Source: Acuticoccus kalidii
GTDB lineage: Bacteria; Pseudomonadota; Alphaproteobacteria; Rhizobiales; Amorphaceae
Direction: 5' to 3'
NCBI RefSeq assembly: GCF_021556395.1
Contig: NZ_JAKGCS010000019.1
Span: 1-64,000, forward strand
Length of the DNA: 64,000 bases
Made by a program: the position numbers and the translations under genes. The notes under the pieces are model-generated. The model had not been told where the DNA came from, searched no databases, and worked only from the letters and a program-made list of their open reading frames with translations. This document shows, piece after piece, positions 52,339-61,127 of the stretch (its first letter is position 1; the number at the start of each line of letters is the position of its first letter).

Positions 52339-53207
52339 CCGACACGCCGATGACGAACGCGATCCCCGCCGAGGCCGCCGCCGCGCGTGCCACCGCCCAA
52401 CGCCGCCGCCTTCGGCTGCGCTGGCTGGTGCCGACGCTCTACATCATCTTTCTGATGTTGCCGATTTACTGGCTCATCAACATGAGCTTCAAGACGACGA
52501 ACGAGATCCTCGCCGGGTTCAGCCCGTATCCGCAGCGGTTCACCATCGATTCCTACGTCGAGATTCTGACGAACCCGGTCTGGTACTGGGGCTATATCAA
52601 CTCGATCATCTACGTGGTGATCAACACCATCATCTCCGTCACCGTGGCGCTGCCGGCCGCCTACGCCTTCTCGCGTTACCGCTTTCTGGGCGACAAGCAT
52701 CTCTTCTTCTGGCTTCTGACCAATCGCATGGCGCCGCCGGCGGTGTTCGCGCTGCCCTTCCTGCAGCTTTATTCGTCGATCGGTCTCTTCGATACCTATT
52801 GGGCGGTGGCGCTCGCGCACTGTCTCTTCAACATTCCGCTCGCCGTGTGGATCCTGGAAGGTTTCATGTCCGGCGTTCCGAAGGAAATCGACGAGACGGC
52901 CTATATCGACGGCTACTCCTTCCCGAGATTCTTCGTGAAGATCTTCATGCCGCTGATCGCTTCCGGCATCGGCGTCACGGCCTTCTTCTGTTTCATGTTC
53001 TCATGGGTCGAGATGCTGCTCGCAAAGACGCTCACCTCGGTCGACGCGAAGCCGATCGCGGCCGTGATGACGCGCACCGCGTCCACCTCCGGTTACGAGC
53101 TCGGTCTACTCGCGGCCGCCGGCGTGCTGACGATCATACCGGGCGCGATCGTGATCTATTTCGTCCGCAACTACATCGCGAAAGGGTTCGCGCTCGGACG
53201 GGTCTGA
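52335..53207 (+). CDS. glpQ: Glycerol ABC importer permease GlpQ
   Basis: The 290-aa MalG-type permease has a basic N-terminus, helix LVPTLYIIFLMLPIYWLINM, and EAA loop DETAYIDGYSFPRFFVKIFMP. It forms the channel with GlpP. It is not the unrelated glycerophosphodiesterase that bears the same symbol in E. coli. Confidence 0.9.
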   Translation: MTDTPMTNAIPAEAAAARATAQRRRLRLRWLVPTLYIIFLMLPIYWLINMSFKTTNEILAGFSPYPQRFTIDSYVEILTNPVWYWGYINSIIYVVINTIISVTVALPAAYAFSRYRFLGDKHLFFWLLTNRMAPPAVFALPFLQLYSSIGLFDTYWAVALAHCLFNIPLAVWILEGFMSGVPKEIDETAYIDGYSFPRFFVKIFMPLIASGIGVTAFFCFMFSWVEMLLAKTLTSVDAKPIAAVMTRTASTSGYELGLLAAAGVLTIIPGAIVIYFVRNYIAKGFALGRV

Positions 53208-53261
53208 CGGGACGACGGCGCCGCGCGAGCGCGCCGGACAATCGGATTTCGGGAGGGTGTT

Positions 53262-53543
53262 ATGGGTCTTTCTTGGATGGCGTGGACCTGGCAGACGGCG
53301 CTCTTCTTCGCCGCAATCGCCGGTCTCCTCCTTGCGATGTCGGCCTGGGAATATGCGCGGCCCGGCGGCCACCCCCGGATCGGCGTCCTCGGCCTCTACA
53401 CCACCCGCGGCGACCGGCTGTTCATCTCACTCCTCGCCGCCGCCTACATCCATCTCGGCTGGCTCGCCTTCGCCGCCGGGCCCTTGTGGTGGGCCTCGCT
53501 GATCGCGATCGCGGTCGCCGTTCTCGTCTTCGCCTTCGTCTGA
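53262..53543 (+). CDS. glpU: DUF2160 small membrane protein GlpU
   Basis: The 93-aa protein has three or so hydrophobic segments (TALFFAAIAGLLLAMSAWEY, LFISLLAAAYIHLGWLAFAA, SLIAIAVAVLVFAFV) and the motif GVLGLYTTRGDRLFISLL typical of DUF2160. The gene lies between glpQ and glpV in Rhizobium-type glycerol loci, where it is called glpU. Function is unknown; it could be an accessory subunit of the importer. Confidence 0.85.
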   Translation: MGLSWMAWTWQTALFFAAIAGLLLAMSAWEYARPGGHPRIGVLGLYTTRGDRLFISLLAAAYIHLGWLAFAAGPLWWASLIAIAVAVLVFAFV

Positions 53544-53627
53544 AGGCAACGCCATCACACCTCGTCGCCAAAGGCGAGGGTGACGTCCGAGGCCGCAAGG
53601 CCGGGTCAAAAAAAGAAGGGAGACACT

Positions 53628-55358
53628 ATGAAACGCCTCTTGATGGCCTCCACCTGCGCGATGGCGCTGGTGACGGCGGCACCGGCGCTCGCGGACATCG
53701 CCGCCGCCGAGCGATGGATCGACGACGAATTCACCGAATCGACCCTGACGCGGGACGAGCAGGTCGCCGAGATGCAATGGTTCATCGACACGGCCCAGCC
53801 CTTCCAGGGGATGGAAATCAATGTCCTCTCGGAGACGATCCCGACCCACACCTACGAATCGGAAGTCCTCACCAAGGCCTTCGAGGAGATCACCGGCATC
53901 AAGGTGAACCACCAGCTCCTCGGCGAGGGCGAGGTGGTGCAGGCGGTTCAGACGCAGATGCAGACGAACCGCAATCTCTACGACGCCTACATCAACGACT
54001 CGGACCTCATCGGCACCCACTCGCGTCTTCAAAGCGCGGTGAACCTCACCGACTGGATGGCCGGCGACGGCGCTGACGTCACGAGCCCGACGCTCGACCT
54101 CGACGACTTCATGGGCATTTCCTTCACCACCGGGCCGGACGGCAAGGTCTGGCAGCTTCCCGACCAGCAGTTCGCCAACCTCTACTGGTTCCGCAAGGAT
54201 TGGTTCGACGACCCGGACAACCAGGCGAAGTTCAAAGAGAAATATGGCTACGATCTCGGCGTGCCGGTGAACTGGTCGGCCTATGAGGATATCGCCGATT
54301 TCTTCACCAACGACGTGAAGGAAATCGACGGTGTGCGCATCTACGGCCACATGGACTACGGCAAGCGCGCCCCCGACCTCGGCTGGCGGATGACGGATGC
54401 GTGGCTGTCGATGGCGGGTGAGGGGGACAAGGGCCTTCCGAACGGCCGCCCGGTCGACGAGTGGGGCATTCGGATGGAGAAGGATTCGTGCAATCCTGAG
54501 GGGGCGTCCGTGACCCGCGGCGGCGGCACCAACTCACCGGCCGCCGTCTATGCGATCGCCAAGTGGGACGAGTGGCTGCGCAAATACGCTCCGCCCGCGG
54601 CGGCCTCCTACGACTTCTACCAGTCGCTGCCGGCGCTCAGCCAAGGCAACGCGGCCCAGCAGATCTTCTGGTACACCGCCTTCACCGCCGACATGGTGAA
54701 GCCGAAATCGGAGGGCAACAACACCGTCGACGACGAGGGGATGCCGCTCTGGCGCATGGCGCCGTCGCCGCACGGGCCCTATTGGGAAGAGGGCATGAAG
54801 CTCGGTTATCAGGACGCCGGCTCCTGGACGTTCCTGAAATCGACCCCGCTCGACCGGCTGAAGGCCGCCTGGCTCTACGCCCAGTTCGTGACCTCGAAGA
54901 CCGTCGACGTCACGAAGAGCCACAAGGGCCTCACCTTCGTGCGCGACTCCACCGTCCGTGACGAGAGCTTCACCGAGCGCGCGCCGAAGCTCGGCGGCCT
55001 CATCGAATTCTATCGCTCGCCCGACCGGGTGTTGTGGACGCCGACCGGCATCAACGTGCCGGACTATCCCAAGCTCGCCCAGCTCTGGTGGCAGTATATC
55101 GGTGACGTGAACTCCGGGAACCTCTCCCCGCAAGAGGCGATGGACCGGCTCGCCGCCGAGATGGACCAGATCATGGCCCGCATGCAGGTGGCCGACGAGA
55201 AGGCCAACGTCTATGGCGGCTGCGGCCCGCGCCTCAACGAGGAGCGCGACGCGCAATATTGGTTTGACCAGCCCGGCGCCCCCAAGCCGAAGCTCGCCAA
55301 CGAAAAGCCTCAGGGCGAGACGATCGCTTATGAAGAGCTGATCAAACGCTGGCAGTGA
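53628..55358 (+). CDS. glpV: Glycerol ABC importer binding protein GlpV
   Basis: The 576-aa exported protein (signal MKRLLMASTCAMALVTAAPA, cut near ALA) is a large MalE-type binding protein, typical of GlpV: IAAAERWIDDEFTESTLTRD, MQWFIDTAQPFQGMEINVLSE, WQLPDQQFANLYWFRKDWFD and GWRMTDAWLSMAGEGDKGLP. The size (most binding proteins are 320-450 aa) is normal for this subgroup. ATG 53628 is chosen. A strong terminator follows; glpK is not in the window. Confidence 0.9.
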   Translation: MKRLLMASTCAMALVTAAPALADIAAAERWIDDEFTESTLTRDEQVAEMQWFIDTAQPFQGMEINVLSETIPTHTYESEVLTKAFEEITGIKVNHQLLGEGEVVQAVQTQMQTNRNLYDAYINDSDLIGTHSRLQSAVNLTDWMAGDGADVTSPTLDLDDFMGISFTTGPDGKVWQLPDQQFANLYWFRKDWFDDPDNQAKFKEKYGYDLGVPVNWSAYEDIADFFTNDVKEIDGVRIYGHMDYGKRAPDLGWRMTDAWLSMAGEGDKGLPNGRPVDEWGIRMEKDSCNPEGASVTRGGGTNSPAAVYAIAKWDEWLRKYAPPAAASYDFYQSLPALSQGNAAQQIFWYTAFTADMVKPKSEGNNTVDDEGMPLWRMAPSPHGPYWEEGMKLGYQDAGSWTFLKSTPLDRLKAAWLYAQFVTSKTVDVTKSHKGLTFVRDSTVRDESFTERAPKLGGLIEFYRSPDRVLWTPTGINVPDYPKLAQLWWQYIGDVNSGNLSPQEAMDRLAAEMDQIMARMQVADEKANVYGGCGPRLNEERDAQYWFDQPGAPKPKLANEKPQGETIAYEELIKRWQ

Positions 55359-55385
55359 GCGCCCGTTCGCGGGCGGTGTGACACG

Positions 55386-55420
55386 TTCGGCCCACCCTTC
55401 GGGGTGGGCCGAATATTTTG
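55386..55420 (+). terminator. Rho-independent terminator of the glp operon
   Basis: A perfect 12-bp stem TTCGGCCCACCC / GGGTGGGCCGAA with the stable TTCG loop is followed by TATTTTG, 27 bp after the glpV stop. It marks the end of glpR/glpD-glpV transcription. Confidence 0.88.
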
Positions 55421-55517
55421 TGCAGGCCTCAAATTTTTGATGCTTTTTTGCCTCAATGAGGTCACGGTGGCTGTTGGGGTGTGGCCGTGGCTCTCTTATG
55501 GCGTGAGGTCGCGCTTC

Positions 55518-55545
55518 TTGAAACGTTAATAAATCAATTTAAGAT
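55518..55545 (+). promoter_or_regulatory. Likely promoter of the first RTX-repeat gene
   Basis: TTGAAA at 55518-55523 and TAAGAT at 55540-55545 are 16 bp apart in a clearly A+T-rich stretch, 34 bp before ATG 55580. It fits a sigma-70 promoter. Confidence 0.45.
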
Positions 55546-55579
55546 CGTGTAGTTTAACTGGCGCGACAAAGAGGGTGTT

Positions 55580-56305
55580 ATGTCGAACGTTAAGTTTTAC
55601 CAGTCTATTGATATGATGAATACGGTGCTTGTTCCAGGTGAGTTGGTGTCGGCGACACACAAAAAGGTTGTCTTCGATGCGTTGAGCTTTGGCTATGATA
55701 TTGTATCAGTCTATTCTGGTCGATTTTTTGTCGATAGTCGGGGAGAGCTCGATGGAGTTATTAGATCGATCACTCAGTTTGATTACGGGCAGAAAACATA
55801 CTCCGCCAAAAAAGTTAATGTAGATGCTGGGGATTTCGTCAAGATCAACAATATTCTTGATGCCTACGAACTTGTGCTCAATGGTCCCGATAAAATCATC
55901 GGTTCTAACTACAGTGACAGGATCCTTGGATTTTCTGGGAATGACGTGATTTCTGGACGAAGTGGCGACGATGAATTGTACGGAAATATCGGGCGAGATA
56001 CGCTGAAGGGCGACATCGGCGACGATTGGCTCAATGGTGGCCCACAGAATGACATTCTATTTGGCGGGCCAGGTCGCGACTATTTCGAGTTTGACTCTTG
56101 GTCTGGCGTGGACACCGTGAGGGACTTTAAGAGCGAGGATACGATTGTCATCGATCGAGGTCGGGATTCTGACTTCTTCGGCGCTCGACTGCGAGACGTT
56201 GATATCGTCGATGGAAAGAAATTCGACAAGATTTTTGTTTTTGACCATTTTGTTGCAAAGGTATTTGGTCATGATGTCGAATATTCAGATATTGCATTCG
56301 TGTGA
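55580..56305 (+). CDS. RTX-repeat calcium-binding protein, A+T-rich copy
   Basis: The 241-aa protein has no signal peptide. A unique N-terminal domain (about 1-100) is followed by glycine/aspartate RTX nonapeptides (GFSGNDVISGRSGDDELYGN and GRDTLKGDIGDDWLNGGPQN, then DILFGGPGRDYFEFD) and a C-terminal domain ending in YSDIAFV. RTX repeats bind Ca2+ outside the cell, often after type I secretion. It is a paralogue of the next gene (56460), but its codons are A/T-ended and its G+C content is far below that of the window. Partners for secretion are not seen. Confidence 0.82.
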   Translation: MSNVKFYQSIDMMNTVLVPGELVSATHKKVVFDALSFGYDIVSVYSGRFFVDSRGELDGVIRSITQFDYGQKTYSAKKVNVDAGDFVKINNILDAYELVLNGPDKIIGSNYSDRILGFSGNDVISGRSGDDELYGNIGRDTLKGDIGDDWLNGGPQNDILFGGPGRDYFEFDSWSGVDTVRDFKSEDTIVIDRGRDSDFFGARLRDVDIVDGKKFDKIFVFDHFVAKVFGHDVEYSDIAFV

Positions 56306-56459
56306 GAGTGAACTTCTAGGTAGGTTCGCCGTCTAAGGTGCGATGTGTCATTCGTTTGCTGTGCGACCTTCCGAATGCTGATTTGTAACGTTCTTGGGAA
56401 TAACATCCAACTTGTCTAGCGCAGACGCTCCGCAGGCGGGGCGTCTTCAGGAGAACGGC

Positions 56460-57176
56460 GTGGCAAACGTCAAATTTTTTCAACCGATCGACATGCTCGG
56501 CGCATTGATCCTGCCCGGCGCGGTTATCGCGGAGAATGAGGAGCGGATCCTCACCGCGCATGGGCTCGGCGTCTATGTGAAATATACCGGGCACTTCGTC
56601 GAGAAGGCCAACGGGGACACCGGCGGAACGATCGATAACGTCACGGAATCGGCCTACGGCTTCAAAGTCTATTCGGCGCAGGACGCCTTCGCCAACGCGG
56701 CGCGGATCTTCAATGCGCACGATGGCGAGGACGCCTTCAAGATCCTCCTGCACGGGCCGGACCGGATGTTCGGGTCCCCCGGGCCGGACGAATTCTTAGG
56801 CTTTGCCGGCAACGACCTCATGCGCGGCCGTGGTGGGGACGACGCGATGTTCGGCGGCTACGGCAACGACACGCTGATCGGCGACGACGGCGACGATTGG
56901 CTGAATGGCGGCCCGCGCAACGATGTCCTCATCGGCGGTGAGGGGGCCGACACGTTCGTGTTCGACAGCAGAGCCGGCCTCGACGTCGTCAAGGATTTCG
57001 AGAGCGGCGACCGGATCTTGATCGATGCCTCGCGCGATTCCGATTTCGCCGGCGCGACGATCGACGATGTGTCGATCGTGGAGATGCGCGGTTCGGAATG
57101 GGTCGTGGTGTTCGATCAGCCGGTCGTCAAAGTCTATGGCGAGGCGGTCGACTATTCGGACATCATCTTCGTCTAG
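56460..57176 (+). CDS. RTX-repeat calcium-binding protein, G+C-rich copy
   Basis: The 238-aa paralogue of the previous gene shares the layout: NVKFFQPIDM start, central GPDRMFGSPGPDEFLGFAGN, RTX repeats (LMRGRGGDDAMFGGYGNDTL, IGDDGDDWLNGGPRNDVLIG) and the ending AVDYSDIIFV. GTG 56460 is chosen because the residues after it match the start of the other copy and AGGAGA lies 8 bases upstream; ATG 56394 is less likely. Its base composition fits the window. Its stop overlaps the convergent GNAT gene by 4 bp. Confidence 0.82.
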   Translation: MANVKFFQPIDMLGALILPGAVIAENEERILTAHGLGVYVKYTGHFVEKANGDTGGTIDNVTESAYGFKVYSAQDAFANAARIFNAHDGEDAFKILLHGPDRMFGSPGPDEFLGFAGNDLMRGRGGDDAMFGGYGNDTLIGDDGDDWLNGGPRNDVLIGGEGADTFVFDSRAGLDVVKDFESGDRILIDASRDSDFAGATIDDVSIVEMRGSEWVVVFDQPVVKVYGEAVDYSDIIFV

Positions 57177-57676
57177 GACGGGGCCGCCAGGAGGCGCTTC
57201 TGCATGAGGACGAGGTCGAGATAGACCCCGTATTTCCAGCCCGCCTCCGGCAGGATCCCCGCCACGTCGAAGCCGACGGCCTTGTGAAAAGCGATGCCGT
57301 CGGCGTTCGCGCCGCTGACCCCGGCGACGAGGGAGTGAACGCCCGCCGCGCGCCCGTGCGCTTCGAGCGCCCCCATCAAAGCGCGGCCGAGCCCGTGTCC
57401 GCGCGCCTCCGGCGCGAGATTGATCGACAGCTCCTTGGTGCGCGCATAGCCAGGGCCGCCGCGGAAGGCGCTGTAGGTCGCAAAGCCGACCACCGCGCCG
57501 TCCGCCTCTCCGACATAAAACGCCTCGCCCGCCGCCTGGCGCTCGGCGATCATCGCGCCGATGCCGTCGACCGTCTTCAGCACCGTCGTGAACGTGATGT
57601 GCGGATCACGGATGATCGCGTTCCAGATCTCGACGATCGCGGCCGCGTCGGTGAGGAGGGCGGGGCGGGTGTTCAT
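57173..57676 (-). CDS. GNAT acetyltransferase, phosphinothricin N-acetyltransferase-like
   Basis: The 167-aa protein has the GNAT fold with acceptor region ADAAAIVEIWNAIIRDPHIT-like start, VGFATYSAFRGGPGYARTKELSINLAPEARGHGLGRALM (acetyl-CoA loop RGHGLG) and FHKAVGFDVAGIL. It resembles Pat/YncA enzymes that acetylate small amines or amino acid analogues. It is convergent with the RTX gene, sharing 4 bp. Confidence 0.88.
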   Translation of the reverse strand: MNTRPALLTDAAAIVEIWNAIIRDPHITFTTVLKTVDGIGAMIAERQAAGEAFYVGEADGAVVGFATYSAFRGGPGYARTKELSINLAPEARGHGLGRALMGALEAHGRAAGVHSLVAGVSGANADGIAFHKAVGFDVAGILPEAGWKYGVYLDLVLMQKRLLAAPS

Positions 57677-57976
57677 CGCGGGCCGCCGGACGGCGCGGCA
57701 AGACGGGTGCTCATCGGTGGGGGTCGATCCTTGCGTTGGCGTGCAACCGGTCCATTCGCGATGGATCAGGGCCGATGCGCAATATCATATTAGTGCAATA
57801 TGAGCCGCCCCGGCGGACTTTTTGCACCGACGCCCCACCGGCGACGTGACGGTGGGAGGCGCGGTTTCGCGTGCCGCGGCCCGCATTCGCGGCCGGATCG
57901 GCGGGCGGCTCGGACTGTCACATCGCCATTAAGAAGGGGGAATAAAGCTCGGCGGAAAATTCCCCGCGAGGACCTC
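57677..57976. other. 300-bp divergent promoter region, GNAT and phytase-like genes
   Basis: A direct repeat GCAATATCA (57779-57787) and GCAATATGA (57795-57803), 7 bp apart, sits in an A+T-rich island. No convincing -35/-10 pair was assigned. The rest is G+C-rich without coding features on either strand that fit a known family. Confidence 0.45.
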
Positions 57977-60139
57977 ATGACGATCCGTTCCTTTACGCTT
58001 TTGGCCGCCTTGATGGCGACGACGGCCGCCGCTCATGCCGAGACCTTCAACCGCATCGCGAGCTTCGAGGTCCCGCGCAATCTTCCGGACGGCACCCCCT
58101 CTGAGACGCCGACCTCCGCCGAGATCATCGCCGCAACGGCCGACGGGATGATGCTCGCTTATACCGACAGCCCCCTCGGCGCCGTCGGCCTCGTCGACAT
58201 TTCCGACCCGAAGGCGCCCGCGGCGGTCGGCGCGATCATGCTCGGCGGCGAGCCGACCTCGCTCGCCATTTTGGGCGAGTCCGCCTTCGTCGCCGTCAAC
58301 ACCTCCGAGAGCTACACCGACCCGTCGGGCATCCTGAAGGTCGTCGACCTCGCCGGGCGCACGGTGAGCGACAGTTGCGATCTCGGCGGCCAGCCCGATT
58401 CCGTCGCCCTCGCGCCCGGCGGCGCCTTTCTCGCGATCGCGATCGAGAACGAGCGCGACGAAGACCTCGATGACGGCGCCATTCCCCAGATGCCGGCCGG
58501 CAATGTCGTGATCATCCCGCTGTCGGAGGAAGGGCCCGATTGCGACGCGATGATTACCGCCGACCTCACCGGCCTTGCCGAGATCGCGCCGGAGGATCCG
58601 GAGCCCGAGTTCGTCGACATCAATGCGGCGGGCGCGATCGCGGTGACGCTGCAGGAGAACAACCACATCGTGATCCTCGCCCCGGACGGCACGGTGACGG
58701 CTCATTTCCCGGCCGGCGAGGTGACGCTCGACAAGGTCGACACCGCGCGCGACGGGGCGATCGACCTCACCGGCACCGTCACCATGAAGCGCGAGCCGGA
58801 TTCGGTGAAATGGATCGGGGAGGATCATCTCGTCGTCGCCAACGAGGGCGATTATGAAGGCGGCGCCCGCGGCTTCACCATTTTCGGGGTGGATGGGACG
58901 GTCGCTTATGAGGCGGGCGCGAGCCTTGAATATGCGTTGATCGGAGCCGGCCATTATCCCGACAAGCGCTCCGACAAGAAGGGCATCGAGCCCGAGGGCC
59001 TCGAGGTCGCGACCTTCGGCGAGACGACATATCTCTTCGTCCTGTCCGAGCGCGGCTCGGCGGTCGGCGTCTATGCGCTCGATGAGACGGACCCGACGCT
59101 GACAGGCATCCTGCCCTCCGGCATCGCGCCCGAAGGTGCCGTCGCGATCCCGCAGCGCAATCTTTTCGTCACCGCCAATGAGGCCGATCTCATCGAGGAC
59201 GGGGGCGTGCGCGCCCATGTGATGATCTACGCGTTGCAGGACGCGCCGGCGGCCTATCCGACGATCGTCGCGGCGGCCTCCGAGATCCCGGCATTCGGGT
59301 GGGGCGCGCTCTCCGGTCTCGCCGCCGACCCGGCGAACCCGACGACGCTCTATGCCGTCAGCGATTCCTTCTACTCCGCCAATCCCGCGATCTTCACCAT
59401 CGACGCCGCCACGACGCCCGCCACGATCACCGCATCGACGACCGTGACGCGCGACGGCGCGCCGGCCGAAAAGCTCGACCTCGAGGGGATCGTTTCCGAC
59501 GGGGAGGGCGGCTTCTGGCTCGCCAATGAAGGCAACAGCGAGAAGGACGTGCCGCACGCGCTCTATCATGTCGACGCGAGCGGGGCGATCATCGAGGAGG
59601 TGCCGTTTCCGGACGCGCTCCTCGCCGGAGAGCGTCGCTTCGGGGCCGAAGGCGTGACCAAGATCGGCGATCGTCTCTGGATCGCGATCCAGCGTGAATG
59701 GGGCGACGATCCGAAGGGACACGTGAAGCTCGTCAGCTACGATCTCACCGACGGGAGCTGGGGCGCGGTGCGCTATCCGCTCGAGGCGGCCGAGACGGGT
59801 TGGATGGGCCTTTCCGAAATCACGGCGTTCGGCGACACCGTCTACGTGATCGAGCGCGACAATCAGATCGGCTCGGCGGCGAAGGTGAAGGCGATCTATG
59901 CGATCCCGGCGGCCGAGCTCGAGCCGCAGCCGCTCGGCGGCGAACTGCCGACCGTCACCAAGACCCTCGCTCACGACGCGATCCCGGACCTTGCGCGCTT
60001 CGGCGGCTATACCGTCGACAAGCTCGAAGGGTTTGCGGTCGGGTCCGACGGGACGGCCTATTTCGTCACCGATAATGACGGGGTCGACGATTCGTCCGGC
60101 GAGACCTTCTTCTGGTCGGTGGGCGATTTCGCGAACTGA
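57977..60139 (+). CDS. Exported esterase-like phytase domain protein
   Basis: The 720-aa protein has a signal peptide (MTIRSFTLLAALMATTAAAH, cut near AHA). Its first 420 residues form a beta-propeller-like choice-of-anchor/LVIVD region (DLAGRTVSDSCDLGGQ, VKWIGEDHLVVANEGDYEGG), and the C-terminal 300 are an esterase-like phytase domain (GWGALSGLAADPANPTTLYA, AEKLDLEGIVSDGEGGFWLA, RRFGAEGVTKIGDRLWIAIQ, VDKLEGFAVGSDGTAYFVTD). A phosphoesterase role in the periplasm or outside is likely; substrate unknown. ATG 57977 follows GAGGA. Confidence 0.85.
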   Translation: MTIRSFTLLAALMATTAAAHAETFNRIASFEVPRNLPDGTPSETPTSAEIIAATADGMMLAYTDSPLGAVGLVDISDPKAPAAVGAIMLGGEPTSLAILGESAFVAVNTSESYTDPSGILKVVDLAGRTVSDSCDLGGQPDSVALAPGGAFLAIAIENERDEDLDDGAIPQMPAGNVVIIPLSEEGPDCDAMITADLTGLAEIAPEDPEPEFVDINAAGAIAVTLQENNHIVILAPDGTVTAHFPAGEVTLDKVDTARDGAIDLTGTVTMKREPDSVKWIGEDHLVVANEGDYEGGARGFTIFGVDGTVAYEAGASLEYALIGAGHYPDKRSDKKGIEPEGLEVATFGETTYLFVLSERGSAVGVYALDETDPTLTGILPSGIAPEGAVAIPQRNLFVTANEADLIEDGGVRAHVMIYALQDAPAAYPTIVAAASEIPAFGWGALSGLAADPANPTTLYAVSDSFYSANPAIFTIDAATTPATITASTTVTRDGAPAEKLDLEGIVSDGEGGFWLANEGNSEKDVPHALYHVDASGAIIEEVPFPDALLAGERRFGAEGVTKIGDRLWIAIQREWGDDPKGHVKLVSYDLTDGSWGAVRYPLEAAETGWMGLSEITAFGDTVYVIERDNQIGSAAKVKAIYAIPAAELEPQPLGGELPTVTKTLAHDAIPDLARFGGYTVDKLEGFAVGSDGTAYFVTDNDGVDDSSGETFFWSVGDFAN

Positions 60140-60728
60140 CGGGATGGCCTAGCGGCGCGGCGGCTTGGTTGCCGCGCCGTGGCTCGATGCCATGGCCGTG
60201 CGTGTGGCGCGGCCGTGGCGCTCCGACTTCACCAGAAAACAGGGGGGAGCGCCTGTTTCCCGGAGCCAGCCATCGCTGAGTGATGCCCTGAGGCGGATGG
60301 CGAGGGAGGGCAAGGGACGCTGCGCTCTTCGCCCTTGCCCTCCCTCACCATCCCCCTCTTCACGGGCCTCAGCGATGGCTGGCTCCGGGAAACAGGCTGA
60401 GGACCGCCTTTTGCCTTCGGGGGGGCTGACAGGCCGTGCCCCGCATCAGAGCGCGGCGTCGCGGTCGATGGGGTGCGGTGGACGGTCTCTTGTTGCGTTC
60501 GCCGGGGCGGCCGTGCTGTTTCTGTGAGCGCGCCATCATGGCGATCGATCGAGGCGATCGTCGGAGCCGGGTTTCCGGCGCTGACGCGCTCTTCCCGGCC
60601 GTCTTCTCTCAGCGGTTCATGCCGGCTTCAAGCGCCGGGCGCGTCGGCGGCGGCGGGGTCGCCGTGCCGGGTGGATTCGCGGGAATACGGCGCGCCGTGC
60701 GATCATCGACGAAAATGGAGGAACCGGA
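60140..60728. other. 589-bp gap between the phytase-like gene and RidA gene
   Basis: This gap contains a 147-bp near-perfect hairpin (60251-60397, listed separately). The rest has no convincing ORF by homology; open frames across it are G+C shadows. A promoter for the RidA gene is expected in the last 150 bases but was not identified. Confidence 0.6.
60251..60397. repeat. 147-bp inverted repeat with 30-bp perfect outer arms
   Basis: Bases 60251-60280 and 60368-60397 are exact reverse complements over 30 bp. The pairing resumes inside (GAGGCGGATGGCGAGGGAGG and on to 60316, with right arm from 60332) after a short mismatched bulge, leaving a 15-base loop. The resulting stem of about 65 bp is far longer than a terminator. 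It looks like a MITE, a REP-type mobile palindrome or a structured RNA. No coding sequence is inside. Confidence 0.85.
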
Positions 60729-61121
60729 ATGTCCGACACGATCTACCACACGCTCGAAGGCTTTCCGCGCTCGATGTCGCCGAGCAGCCACGCGACGGAG
60801 GCGGACGGGTTCGTCTTCCTGACGGGGCAGTTTCCGCGCGACCTGTCCGACCCGGAGAAGGATCTTCCGGTGGGGATCATCGCCCAGACGCGGCAGACGC
60901 TGCAGAACATGGAGGCCGCGCTCGGCGCGCTGGGGCTCGGGCTCGCGCACGTGATGAGCGTCCGGGTCTTCCTGACCGAGTTTAAGCGCGATTATGACGA
61001 CATGAACGCCGTCTATGCCGACTTCTTTCAGGGCGAGGCGCGGCCGGTGCGCACCTGTGTGGGCGTCACCGATCTCGTGCGCGATTCGTTGATCGAGATC
61101 GACTGTATCGCGCGCCGTTGA
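60729..61121 (+). CDS. RidA family protein (Rid/YjgF/UK114)
   Basis: The 130-aa protein has the Rid fold pattern: SHATEADGFVFLTGQFPRDL, GIIAQTRQTLQNMEAALGAL, HVMSVRVFLTEFKRDYDDMN and ARPVRTCVGVTDL with the Arg at the active site. RidA hydrolyses reactive enamine/imine intermediates, though this copy lacks some RidA-specific residues and may be a Rid subfamily. It is convergent with the chaC gene, 6 bp away. Confidence 0.85.
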   Translation: MSDTIYHTLEGFPRSMSPSSHATEADGFVFLTGQFPRDLSDPEKDLPVGIIAQTRQTLQNMEAALGALGLGLAHVMSVRVFLTEFKRDYDDMNAVYADFFQGEARPVRTCVGVTDLVRDSLIEIDCIARR

Positions 61122-61127
61122 GGCCGC

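Noticed and set aside
52335..53207. Glycerophosphodiester phosphodiesterase GlpQ
   Set aside because: The protein is an ABC permease; only the Rhizobium-style symbol coincides.
60140..60728. Coding sequence in the gap (frames at 60165, 60436, 60473)
   Set aside because: Frames span the perfect hairpin, overlap each other and show no domain; they end inside or run into the RidA gene in other frames.
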